Below, in pieces: positions 44,670 to 57,100 of a stretch of 64,000 nucleotides of DNA. Below the pieces are notes generated by a model. The model had not been told where the DNA came from and did no database searches. It saw nothing but the letters and a program-made list of their open reading frames with translations. Both the position numbers and the translations under genes were made by a program. Each line of letters opens with the position of its first letter. Positions within the stretch are counted from its first letter, which is position 1. The DNA is from Oenanthe sinensis (Eukaryota > Streptophyta > Magnoliopsida > Apiales > Apiaceae), in NCBI GenBank assembly GCA_028671895.1, contig CM053813.1:10850001-10914000 (forward strand). Reading direction: 5' to 3'.

Positions 44670-47600
44670 TTAAGAAAAATTACAAGTACAATTCTGTCTC
44701 AAACTAGGATCCTCTATACTGAGCAAATCTTCAACATTGGCTTGAGCTTCAACTTTATTTCTTTTCTGCAGTCATCCTTCCATACAAACCTTCAAGAGCT
44801 TTCAATGCATGTGTTTCTTCTTCTGTCTTGGCATGCTCAAAAATACAATCTAAGACTAACTTCACCATTTTGTAAGAAATATCTTTCAAGTCTTTGTAGG
44901 TGTATTAGTTCTCAGTTAGTCCTTTGGAGATACACATATATTTCATCCCAAACATGTCCTTGACAAATCTGTCTTTTGTAGAAGAGAAAACCTGCTTCAC
45001 CCAGAGTTTGTCAATGGCTTCATCTTGTTCTTCTCTTGACTCAATAATCTCCCAAATAATCTTGCTTAAGTCTCTTTCAACTTCTAGAGATGAGCCTATA
45101 GTGAATCTAAAGATCCTTCTCAAATTCTCATTGTTGAGCACCCTAAAATTTGTAGCCTCCACTTCAATGCTATCAATTATAACTCTCAAGGGCCCAAAAA
45201 GGACTGGAGACACATAAGTAGCTCTTCTTGAGAATTGATCATTCAGCATTGCATGCTTCATGTCAATCTCAACCTCCTTTATCCTCTTATATCCTCTTAG
45301 TAATTCTCTTCACCTTCTTCTTAGCAGCTTCAACCTCACTTTTAAACTTTCATCTTTTCTCCCTTTCTTCTTTCTTCTTGGAGTAACAGATATACAGTGC
45401 TCTATTCTTCATATCAAATATCTCAAAGTTAGTGATGTTGAGCAGTTGCTTCTTGATTAGCTCAATGATTTGAGGATCATTCACAGCCAAATTTTTTAAT
45501 TCCTCAAAGGTAATTTCTTCAACAAATCCACCAGAGTTATAGAAAATCATCCTACCAGGGTTTCTAAGAAGATATTGTTGAGTCTTCTCATACTCAATAT
45601 TCATTTCAAATTCTTTCTTTTTCTTGGCATGAATTATCCTCATAACACTTGACATGAGACTGTTTTCCTCAGGATAAGGATACTCTTTCAACTACTTCAC
45701 CAATTCTTCAAGGAGCTCTAAATTCTTATCTTGCATGGATTCCATACTACAAAACTCCTTAATTACATTTTACTTGCAAACATCACTCCATCTGAGTATA
45801 CAATTGTCTCAGGCTCTTCAACATCTGTAAAATCCAAAGGGTGAGGTTTGAAGGAATCCATTAGGTTCAGAAATTTTCTAATCAGCATCCCTCTCAAGAC
45901 TTGAGTTCTTATGTCTATTCCTTGAACTACGAGTAGCATCTTTCTGATCAGAAAATAGTTTGCATCTTTCATCTCATAACAAATATCTTTTGTTAGTCCA
46001 TTTGAATAGAAACGGATTAGCTTGTTTAGTGAGTTGACTTCAGACCATTCAACATTCATCTTGATTAATGATTCTGCCTTGGATTGTGCCAAGTTGTTGA
46101 TTGTAGGCCTTTTGATGTCAAGACAGTCCTCATGAATTACCTCAGACATTAGCTTTCACCCCTTTCTGCAAGGCATCCTGCTAGAATAAGGCTTAGGTCT
46201 TTCAACCCTTGCCTTCCTGCATTTCTTGGACATAGATATTTTTCTTAACAGTAATTCTTCCCTCAATTCTTTTGACAGTGACTTTGAAGTTATTATCAAT
46301 GCAGGCTTGCCAGCATGTTCCATGACAACATCTTTCTTATCTTCTTCAAAACCAAGAACTACGGTCTTTAAAATCCTTCATCCAATACCATCCTTATACT
46401 CCTTCTCATCCTTCTCCTTATCTTCATCAACCTTATTTCCAGTTCCAGATGATCCTTCACCATTGTTATTGTGTTGGCTGGAACTACCTGCACCTCCATC
46501 AGGCTTTCTCTCATCATCTTCATCCTTATTTCTCCCCATTCTATCAGCCCTCAATTTTTCAACCTTTTCAATTTCCTTCTTCAGAATCTTCACCACATTC
46601 ATCACCTTCTCACTTTGATCTCGTTTGCCGAAGTACTCAAATGCTTCTCTCACCAACTTTAGCTTGTACTCACTAACTCTTTCCAGGTTCACGAATCTGT
46701 ACTTTCCATCATTTTCAGAAACTGTATCTGATACTTAGAGGATTGTAGGTGACTTCTGGTAGCTTCTCCCTTATCAATTTTAACAAAGTCCTTTTTAGAT
46801 TTTCATTCAAGAAAGCTTTCTCAGCCTTGATCTTGAGTCTGATAGCTTCAATGACTGGGATTTCCTGCCTATTGAGAAATCATAGGCTGACATACCAACT
46901 TAAACATCCTAGCATTCTTACTGTTGTCACCCATTTATTACTGACAGATATCATCACAGCAGCTCCCACTATTGACTGTTTCAATTGTTCATAGAATTTC
47001 TTGGGGTCTTTGTTGGATGACATCTTGATTTCTTTAATTCTCTCATTTAAGTTGGCATCCTGAAATGCATTGATGTTTTCATTCTCATCAATCATTAATA
47101 CAGTGGCTTCTTCTTCTGTTAGATCCTCAATTTCCACCAGAATTTATCATCATCATATATCTGATATAACTTTTTCTTTCCTTTGCCAACTATTTGCACC
47201 ACAAGAGCCTCCTTTATAGCACCTTCTTTTATTACAATGCCTTTCTCCTTAGGCATCTCAACCTTCTTCTGTTTCTCCATCTTATCACCACCAAGCTGTG
47301 TAGCAATCTCAGCAGCCACACTAGCAGTAATGCTAGTTGACTCTCCCCTTGAGATGTAGCTTATGTTTTCTTCTTATCACTTCCATCTATAAACACTTCA
47401 GCATCATCTGTACTTTTCTCCCCCCTTAGTTGAGGTAGCAACTGCAGGGTTTGAAAATTTTGAATTAAACTCCTGAAGTCTGTCAAAAATGGTCTTGAAT
47501 CCATCATTCATAGTTTGCGTCAGACTAACCATATTATTGATCAACTTCACTTGATTTCTGCCAACAGTGTCTATATTCTTTGAGAGTTTGGAAACCTTAT

Positions 47601-49489
47601 GTGAAAGGGATTTCAACATTTCATCAGCTTGTTTGGATGAGTTGGAGGCTATTATGGTGCTCACACCCTCTTATTTTTTCTAAGTGATCTCATCACTCCT
47701 CACCAACTCACTCTAAAGGCCTATTACCTTAGATATTTTGGCTCCCACAATTTTAATTTTTATTTGGCCTTACTCAGGGCCCTCTCCTTTTACTTTGGAT
47801 TTTCCCAGCCCCTCAGTTTTATGCTCAACTCTCTTTTCTTTTATCACTCTTTTTCTTTTCACACCCTCACTCATCCTAGGTGCAAGAGACTGAGCATGTA
47901 TATCTTGCACAAGAGTTTTAGATTGTACCTTGAGGGTTATGGAAAATAGAGCAAAGTCATCATCATCATTCTGAGAATTTGCAGCCTTAGGAGAGTTATT
48001 GTCTGGAATCTGAGTGTTGACAGCATTTTTGGCAGCATCTGTTGAGAAGTTACTGTCATGAGGGTTGACAACAACTTCGTCATTAACAGCTACTGAGGCT
48101 GTGACAACAATCTCTTCCACACTTTGAGTGGAAGGTTCCTGTGGATTGCTATGATCAGTCTCATCCAATCGTTGGAATAGTGCATCAACATTTTATTCTT
48201 TAATTATGGAAAAATATGATGCACCATAATTGAATGAGCTGTGTTCCATATTTTCTAGCCCTATTGTGTGAGTATCTTCAAGTGTGGGCTCATGTTAAGT
48301 GTGTCCAACCTGTTGTGCAGACTATGTACAAGTTATCATGTGAAGCTGACCAATTTCAATAGATACCTCCTGTTAAGAGGAGACATCGAGAGATGTGTAT
48401 TGATCTCTTTTAAGATATGTGTCCTTTTGAGAGGACACACTCTGGCTAACAGAGGTTGATACCCTTGCCTTCTTTCTCATAGACTTATAAGGACCCTCTG
48501 TGGGTTCTGTAATCACACTACCAACCTTATTTGCTACAACTTGTGCAGTTTCACCACCTACCTGTGGAATGGTTTCTAACCTAGGGTTGGTGATTCTCCT
48601 CCTTTTAGGAGCCTGGTCCTTTTGAGAGGAACCAGACCCTTGGCTAATAATTTTAGAGACTCTAGAAGGCTAGACTCCTTCAAATGGTTTGGAGTGTGGG
48701 TTATGAATGGTGAGGTCAACACCATTCTCATCACTCAAAGAGAATACAATGTAGTCCCCAGCAATTTTTAAATTTAAAGCATTTATTGATGAAAACATGA
48801 AATCAGTAATAAACAATCACAATTCAGTGTTAAGAGGTTTACTGTTTAACATAGAATGGGTATTCTTTTTTAGTGTTGGGGACTCCATGCAATGAACACT
48901 ATCTAAATTAATTATGCCTACAACTGAATTAATGATAAGCATAAAAAATCTAGGATATTAAATTACCAATTTTCTTGTTTCTTTCTTCCCAAGCACCACT
49001 GGTCTTGCTCGACATGGACCTTGAAACAACATCTAACATCACGCTCCATTCTTTGTTCAGACATTTTCTGTCCATGTCTCCTGACGGGTACCATTCATCA
49101 CTGTCAGGGCTTGTCCTGGGTCCAGTATACCCAACCATCTTAAAGAATTTGGCAAGTTGAACATCACTTGCAGGCTCCTGAAAAAGCGAACCTTCACATG
49201 TTTCCACATGAAGAGCTTAATTTACATGAGAGGACTCAATGGTATAAGAGGTAACATTGATTTGAAACATTATGGTGCTTGCATCTTGCTCCCCCTCACA
49301 TGTGGCAGAGGTCCATAGTTGTGACAGTCTTAGGATTTCGAGTAGGGGGCTTTCTGTGAGTGCATAAGAGAGGTATGAGTTATTAATGAATCTAACAAGA
49401 GGTTTGAAGGCTTCTCCAGCTTCACATACTGAAGCCATGGTGGTGAAGTTGGTTTGGGCAAGAGAACAAATGATTTGAGGTCCAAACAT
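44670..49489 (-). pseudogene. Element X: env-like gene, broken
   Basis: Starts near ATG 49489. The first two frames (49489-49217 and 49207-48950) are in phase and separated by one in-frame stop. They carry NKEWSVMLDVVSRSMSSKTSGAW, the X version of the KEWSFFFD block of V. Further pieces lie at 48168-47770, 47664-47404, 47319-47119, 46692-46378, 46149-45763, 45691-45350 and 45261-44905, and the stop is near 44670. The middle has Lys/Glu-rich stretches (46692-46378). The region is about 4.8 kb, as in V, which supports a very long ancestral env-like frame in this lineage. No membrane anchor or signal peptide could be seen. Function unknown. Confidence 0.75.
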
Positions 49490-50262
49490 GGTTAAAAGAT
49501 TGAAGGTTTATAAATGTACAATAGTTTAGAGAAGAAGTTGAAGAGAAACTAAAGGGTTTTTAGGGCATTAGAGAATTGAGATTTTAAGAGAGAAATAATG
49601 TAAAGTAAAGAGTGAGAGAAATTTTAGCTGTGTATATATATGATGTGAAAAAGAAACTGTCAAGAAGGAATTATAAACGATTTTAAGTGACAGTTGTATT
49701 CTAGTTCCATTCCTTAACAGTAACCCCTACGCTAAAATTTACACACACTCTTGACAGTAACATTAGTGGTTAGAGAATATATAAAATAAGTGAATAACTA
49801 AAATATTTACTATTGACAGTATGTTTTGCGGGAATTTTAGAAAACTACACTATCAATTTTGTTAGACAGTAAGTTTCATAAGGATTTTACAATAAGTTTG
49901 AGTCCCGCATAATATGCTATCAAGACTTCACCATCATTTGACAGTAAATTCCACAGGATTCGACAGTAAGTTTCAGTCCCGAGTACTATACTGTAAAAAC
50001 TTCTCAATCATTTGACAGTGAGTTTCACAGAGTTTGATAGTAACTTATCACCATATGACAGTATGGATAAAACATAATGTCAAACAACTTGACAGTATCT
50101 TTTATTAACCATATATGAATTAAGTTACTTAAAAATAAATTAGTTAACCTCTCAGTAAAATATCATCATGTCTTTCCAGTATGATAAAAATCAAAACACC
50201 TCAACAGGCCATTAATTCACAATGAAATTCAGTTAACTAAAATTTTGATCAACTAAACAGAA
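49490..50262 (-). repeat. X pol-env spacer with GACAGTAA words
   Basis: Non-coding spacer. Between about 49655 and 50100 the word TTGACAGTA(A) or a close variant occurs about ten times with several complements. The same word is common in the X LTR (44080-44480) and appears in its env-like gene near 48015-48075. Confidence 0.8.
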
Positions 50263-50458
50263 TTACATTAACAGGACAAATTTAACACTCAATTTACTCA
50301 CTAGCCTATTGAATGTCTTTTCATCCAGTGGTTTGGTGAAAATATCTGCAAGTTGTTTCTCTGTGGGCACATAGATCAGCTTTATTGTGCCTTCATCCAC
50401 ATGCTCTCTAATAAATTGATGCCTGATGTCAATGTGCTTAGTTTTGGAGTGTTGAACA
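50263..50458 (-). pseudogene. Element X: RNase H C-terminus of pol
   Basis: An open frame of about 64 codons on the minus strand with QHSKTKHIDIRHQFIREHV and ADIFTKPLDEKTFNRLV, ending at a TAA at 50263-50265. It is cut at 50458 by the A-plus LTR. This piece shows no damage of its own. Confidence 0.88.
50454..50458. other. Candidate target-site duplication of A-plus (GAACA)
   Basis: Five bases directly before the first A-plus LTR. The partner copy would lie after the last LTR, beyond 64000, so it is not confirmed. Confidence 0.5.
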
Positions 50459-52029
50459 TGTTAGTGTAGGTGCCCTAGAGGCAATACAATGTTTCTTTTA
50501 ATAGACCTTTATATCATTTGATTATTCAATAAACGTATTTATTATGACTTTAAATACTGCGATATATTTGTTAGCATAATAAATGTCCTTAGAATCATGA
50601 TACACATTGTATAGTTTAGTACATCACTTGAACTTGAGATTATATAATAGATCATATTCTTAAATGTCCATAGTCGAGTATTATTATTATAGGACAATAA
50701 TAATACATAAATAGACTAGTATGTTGTTTGACAGATAACCACATCTCATTGGTTATAAGTATGGGGATACTAAAGTCAACACATAGGTACATGCAGGAGT
50801 ACATGGTACTGGACAGACCCATAGTGAGATTCTTCATGTTTAATAAAGTCATAAGAAAGACTCACAGTGATAATGGTGTAATGATCCTTCGACTTGAGAT
50901 CATTATATTTCTGTATGAGGATTAATATACTTTGACTACATTAAAAGTCACTTTTGACCGGGTGATGATAAAAGTGGACATCGGGTATATCATGAGTCGT
51001 ATGAGAAATATGAATGATAGATAAAGGATTTAACCCTCCTATAATTAGGAGAGATATTATTGGCCTCTTGATTGAGTGAGACTATAAAATGCATGGCCAT
51101 GCTCAAATAATGATTTGTTTTTCATAGTCTACTCACGGATCAAGTAAACCCGGATTAAATGTTGAAGAGGATGAATAAATTCATGCCTTGAGTTTAATCT
51201 ATAATATATATATGGTTAAAGGGATTATATTACACGGAAACATTAATCACGAAAGTTTTATCGAATCACGATTTAATTATTATTTAATTGGGTAGCAATG
51301 ATGTATTACTAGATACCGCTCATTGTTTATAATTTTATTGGAGAATAAAATTATTGCTAATTAAATAATAGCCTATAGGGTCACACACATAGAGTACTTA
51401 GAGGAATAGTTAATTTAAATTATAGATTTAAATTAATTGATGATTATTTGAATTTTATTATATTAATTAAGTGAGACTTAATTAATTAAAATAATATAAA
51501 TTCGAATTCGAATTTGAATTATGCCCTTAATTATTAAGTGTGACTTAGTTATTAATTAAATAATAAAATTCGGTTTTATTATTTAATCCTAAACCTACAT
51601 GGGTTAGGCTTTGCTGTTATGGGTTGCTATTTATGGGCCGATTAACCAACCATTATAAATAGATAATGTATGGTTAATAGGTATTAAGTTTTAAAGAAAA
51701 AACGAACCCTAGCAGCAGCAAAGGCAGAGAGAAAAGGCAGAGGCAGAATTCGAAATCATCAAAGGAGGCTAGTACATCCATTCCGTAATCAAGATCGTGA
51801 GACGTTCTTGAAGGTGCTCGTGTGGATACCATAGAGGTGCTTTCGAGAGGAAGACACAAGTCGTGAAAGCTAGGATCTCTATTGAGTTCGTGTAAGTCAA
51901 GACCAGACAAAGGTATGATTCCGTTTCACCATAATCTGTCAATCTTATACATGATCCTGCGTTAGGGTTCCAAAATTTTTCGTTATATTTACGTTTAATC
52001 CGTTGCGTTTTATGCCTCGGAACCCAACA
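50459..52029 (+). repeat. A-plus LTR 1
   Basis: LTR of 1571 bases. It starts TGTTAGTGTAGGTGCCC and ends CGGAACCCAACA. It is the same family as the A-minus LTRs but a distinct subfamily with scattered changes and small insertions. It differs from LTR 2 at about 20 sites by eye. Confidence 0.95.
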
Positions 52030-52030
52030 A

Positions 52031-52042
52031 TGGTATCAGAGC
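52031..52042 (+). other. A-plus unit 1 primer-binding site
   Basis: TGGTATCAGAGC, 1 base after the LTR end. Confidence 0.95.
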
Positions 52043-52095
52043 TACGTGTATAAAGAACTGATTTGGTTACGTGTTTTATGTATTTGATGCATACA

Positions 52096-52190
52096 TGCCT
52101 GTTTTGGTGACTGCCATGCCATGCTACTGCTTTGTCATAATCTGTTATGCCACTGCCATGCTTCTGCTATGCTACTGCCATGCCTGTGAT
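52096..52190 (+). repeat. ACTGCCATGC repeats, A-plus unit 1
   Basis: About five copies of CTGCCATGC or close variants just inside the primer-binding site, matching GCATGGCAG words of A-minus at 37365-37505. Confidence 0.82.
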
Positions 52191-52475
52191 GAGTATCTGG
52201 TTATTCGTATAATGAGTACATGGTTGATGATACTAGCATGTTAATGATTTGCCATGAATGATTTATATGCCTTATTGCGATTTGTATATTATGCATGAGG
52301 GTCAGTTTGTATAGTGATATAAACTGGTGGACAGATTGTGTTGGACATGATTTGTTAACTGGGATATGATAAGTATGTATATGATACATGCTTCTGAAAC
52401 TGTATAAATTGCAGTGGGGAAAAAGACCAACAGATATGATCTGTAGTTCAGAAATTGATGATTTCTGAATAGGAC

Positions 52476-52784
52476 TGGTCAGAGTTTAAGCTGGGTCAGA
52501 GTTTATAATAAACTCTGATGGACTAAAACAAACTCTGATGGTCAGATCTGGTCATATCAGAGTTTATATATTCTGTAACAGATCAGAGTTTACAAAGAGG
52601 AGCTGGGTCAGAGTTTATGAATAAACTCTGATGGACTAGCCGATCAGAGTTTACTAGATAAATTCTGATGGAACTGATATGGTCAGAGTTTATAAACTCT
52701 GATTGGTCAGGACAAAGTTTAGTAAATAAACTCTGATGCATCTGCTGGTCAGAGTTTAGCTGGTCAGAGTTTAGTAAATAAACC
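52476..52784 (+). repeat. TCAGAGTTTA / TAAACTCTGA cluster, unit 1
   Basis: About nine copies of CAGAGTTTA and five of TAAACTCTG in the opposite sense, irregularly spaced, within 310 bases. Several neighbouring pairs are inverted and could fold into hairpins. The cluster is absent from the A-minus leader. The word differs by one base from the V decamer TCAGAGTCTA. Confidence 0.88.
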
Positions 52785-52823
52785 CCGAACCCCCGCCCAG
52801 GGGCTGCCGCCCCCGGACCCCCG
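52782..52823 (+). repeat. GC-rich hairpin block, unit 1
   Basis: A stretch with CCCCCGCCCAGGGGCTGCCG and CCCCCGGACCCCCG in AT-rich DNA. It corresponds to one of the two hairpin units of A-minus at 37047-37110. Confidence 0.85.
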
Positions 52824-54184
52824 CAATATTTTATTTTGTGTACTTGAGCATGGTGCTGGTTATGGCCCTTAGACCCCTAGATTAATGGTTTTGGTTTTTG
52901 TTTTATAAATACGACTTGCATGTCGTTTTCTTCATTCTTCTAATTGTTTAACCTCGAATGTAACTCGAGTTTTCTTATGTAAGTACATTAGTATAGGTTG
53001 TATTCAATTATTCCATGTAATGTACTTGAAGATTGAAGGATGATCCAAGAAGAGGAGCAAGCACCCATGGATACAAGAAGAATGAAGACATGTAATTGTA
53101 TTTATATTTCACCACCATAGATTGACTTTGATCCTTTCATTAGCTAGAAAGGATCACATAGGAAAGGGGCCATAACCAAGCACGTTTACATAATGCACTT
53201 TACATATTGATGTATGAATGTATGTGTAGAGTAGAAGATGCATGCTTTAATTAGATTAATGATGTATGCATGTATTAGATACGTCACCCATGCCATGCTT
53301 GCCATGCTAAACAAGATAAAATCTGTAACGATTTAAGATTTTAAAATTAACAAACGATCATGAGATTCTTGTGTTTATGAAATATGGATTTTTAAAACAC
53401 GGAATTGAATATGGATTTTGATGTCTATAATTGGGATTTTCTGACAAAAACGAATATGCGTATTCGTAAGGCTGATGAGTTTTAAGTGTGACCACTGGTA
53501 TCCTCCATCTACCTGGGAAATGAACAATTTAAGATGTCAATTTGAAATATTTAGTTCAAGAAAAAATTGAGGATCTCTTCATGATGTGATCATGATCGTC
53601 GTAAATTTTCTAAACCCCTTAACAGAATATTAAGTTTTAATCGTATGCTTTCCAATGAATGAACACTCATCGAATCCTAGATCGATTAGGGAAAAGACTG
53701 TCAGTGGCAGGGGACTCCTATCTATCGTGGTGAGATGCGATGAATATAAACGGTTATATTCGGCCGTTGTATCATTGGGTCAAACTTAACTGAGTCGTCA
53801 TAATAAGGTGAAAGTAAACGGTTATATTCAACCATTATGAACTTAGAAGCATAGAGTTTGGTTAAAAATCTATTAGATAGATAAGATCAATCGTTGCTCA
53901 CCAAACTATCCAAGAATTATATATGATATAATTGACAAATGTTGTCTACCTAAATAATCATTCTTAAGGACTTCCAGTGGTTGACTTAAGACATGACGAA
54001 ATATGGATCTTGGCTCACTAGAAAGAATTATGGGATATACTTTCCAAATTAATAGTAAGGGCTATTAATTTGATAAAAATAGTGGGAGATATATTATGAA
54101 TGTATCATAATCATTTGAACATAATAAATAACTCAGACAATCTAATGTTTAATTTTGTGCTTTTATCATTGTAGATACCAAATA

Positions 54185-57100
54185 ATGACAAACAACACAA
54201 ACACACTATCCGTACGATCTGTCCTTGAGAAGGATAAGCTGACAGGAGGAAACAACTTCCTAGACTGGCAGAGGAATTTGAGGATTGTCCTCAGGCAAGA
54301 GCGCAAGCTTCATGTCATTGATATTCCTCCGGCAGGTCCCCTCTTGAGGGCGCTACTGTTGAGGAACGAGCGGCCCATACAAAGGATGAGAATGATGCAA
54401 CTGATGTTGCATGTCTTATGTTGGCAACTATGAGTGCTGAGCTTCAAAGACAACATGTGCATATGGATGCATATACTATCTATGAGCACTTGCAAAGCAT
54501 GTTTGCAAGCCAAACTCGTCAAGAAAGGTTCAACACGAGTAAGTCACTCTTTAATTGCAAACAAGGGGCAAGTGAACCAGTTGGCCCACATGTTCTGAAG
54601 ATGATTGGTTACATTGAGTACCTTGAAACTTTGGGTTTCCCGATTATTCAGGAAATTGGTATTGACCTAATCATGAATTCTTTGAACAACAAATTCACCC
54701 AGTTTATCATAAACTACAATATGAATGAATTTGACAAAACACCTACTGAATTGTTGGCTATGTTGAGAACATATGAGACCAACATGAAGACGGCTGAACC
54801 TGCTCCCATACTGATGGTGGGCAATAACGGTAAGGCCAAAGGGAAAGGCAAGTGGAAGGGTAAGAAGAAGACAGGTTCTGATTCTACACCCAAGCCAAAG
54901 TCAGGTCCCAAACAGGCTTTAAAGCCTAAAGGTGGGGTCGCTAAGGGTGAATGTCACTACTGTAAGAAAACTGGTCACTGGAAGAGAAACTGTTCAGTTT
55001 ACTTGGAGGATCTGAAGAAGAAGAGGGCTGACCAAGCTTCTACTTCAGGTATATATGTTATAGAAGTCAATCTGTCTATTTCTACATCTTGGGTATTGGA
55101 TACTGGATGTGCTACTCACATTTGTATAAATGTGCAGGAAATGCAGAGAAGTAGGACATTGGCTAAAGGAGAAGTGGACCTACGAGTTGGCAATGGAGCA
55201 AGAGTTGTTGCTTTAGCTGTAGGAACCTATTATTTATCTTTGCCCTCAGGGCTAGTTTTAGAACTGGAGAATTGTTTTTACGTGCCTGCGATTCGCAGGA
55301 ACATTATTTCTGTTTCTTGTTTGGACAAGAAAGGTTTTTCGTTTACGATAAAGAACAATTGTTGCTCTTTTGCTTTGAATGATTTAACCTATGGTGTTGC
55401 GCATTTGTTTAATGGTTTATATGTTCTTGACTTAGATAATCCTGTCTATAATATAGAAAACAAACGACTTAAAGTTAATGACTCCAATCAAACATACCTC
55501 TGGCATTGTCGTCTAGGCCATATAAATGAGAAACGCATATCCAAATTACATAAGGATGGATACTTGGATAAGTTTGATTTTGAATCATACCAAGAATGTG
55601 AATCTTGTTTGCTTGGTAAAATGACTAAAGCCCCTTTCACTGGTAAGGGTCAAAGGGCCACCGAACGTCTAGAGCTAATACATAGTGATGTATGTGACCC
55701 AATGCGTGTGATGGCTAGAGGAGGCTACTACTACTTCATAACATTTACTGATGATTTCAGTAGATATGGATATGGATATCTTATGAAGAATAAATCCGAT
55801 TCTTTTAAAAAGTTTAAAGAATACAAGGCTGAAGTAGAGAAGCAAATTGGCGGAGGTGCAAGTATTAAAATCTTACGATCTGATCGTGGAGGAGAATACT
55901 TGAGCACAGAATTTAAAGATTATTTAAAGGAGTGTGGTATTGTATCACAACTCACTCCGCCAGGTACACCTCAATGGAATGGAGTTTCAGAGAGGAGAAA
56001 TCGCACCTTGTTGGACATGGTGCGATCGATGATGAGTCATGCAGATCTTCCAATTAGTTTCTGGGGTTATGATCTAGAAACAACGGCTTTCACACTTAAC
56101 CGTGTTCCTACTAAGAAGGTTCAAAAGACTCCATATGAGATATGGGAGAAGAAACGGTCAGGCATGAGTTTTATGAAAGTTTGGGGATGCAAGGCGTTTG
56201 TGAAACGTCAAGTATCTGACAAGCTTGGACCTAAATCTGAAGAGTGCAATTTTGTGGGATACCCTAAAGAAACAAAGGGGTATTATTTTTATAGTCCTTA
56301 TGAGCAGAAAGTGTTTATTGCTCGAGATGCTGTTTTCATGGAAAGAGATTTTGTTTCCAAAAGAAACAGTGGGAGAACTATAGACCTCGATGAAGATCGA
56401 GGACCACAAAATAGCATTGAACCTGAAGTGGAACATGAGCAGGATAATGATAATGCTCAACAAACACTGGTTGTTCGTAGAACTGGTAGAATTCGCCATG
56501 AGCCAGAGAGATATGGATTTCTTTTGACTCAATGTGGTGATTTGATGCTCATAGATGAAGATGAGCCTCCCACATACCAAGATGCTATGAACAGTCCAGA
56601 ATCTAAGAGATGGCTAGAAGCCATGAAATTCGAGATGGATTCCATGTACGAAAACCGAGTATGGACTTTGGTTGATCCACCTGAAGGGGTAAAACCCATA
56701 GGGTGCAAATGGGTTTTTAAGAAGAAAACTGACATGGATGGAAATGTTCAGACCTATAAAGCAAGGCTGGTTGCAAAAGGTTTCAAACAAATTCATGGTA
56801 TTGACTATGATGAAACTTTCTCACCAGTGGCTATGGTCAAGTCCATAAGGATTTTGCTTGCTATTGCAGCATTCCATGATTATGAAATCTGGCAAATGGA
56901 TGTCAAAACAGCCTTCCTTAATGGAAGCCTTGAAGAGGATGTGGATGTGTACATGACACAACCTGAAGGTTTTGTCGATCCAAGAAATGTTAGCAAAGTA
57001 TGTAAATTACGTCGATCCATTTATGGATTGAAGCAAGCCTCTAGGAGATGGAACATCCGTTTTGATGAAACAGTCAAAGAGTATGGCTTTGTTCAAAACG

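Larger units (their letters stand above)
43408..50458 (-). mobile_element. Element X: SIRE-like element inserted in Y pol
   Basis: On the minus strand the order is RNase H end of pol (50458-50263), spacer (50262-49490), env-like gene (49489-44670), polypurine tract and 3' LTR. Its pol is interrupted at 50458 by the A-plus tandem. The remaining 5' part must lie past the right end of the window. Confidence 0.85.
52043..54184 (+). other. A-plus unit 1 leader
   Basis: Leader of about 2.1 kb without a supported gene. In order it holds ACTGCCATGC repeats (52096-52190), a TCAGAGTTTA/TAAACTCTGA cluster (52476-52784), a GC-rich block (52782-52823) and, just before gag, a pyrimidine-rich stretch ending in ATTGTAG (about 54156-54174), which looks like a 3' splice site. 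Confidence 0.85.

Noticed and set aside
46226..46676. Plus-strand Ser/Phe/Leu-rich frames
   Set aside because: They are complements of the Lys/Glu-rich coiled-coil part of the X env-like gene.
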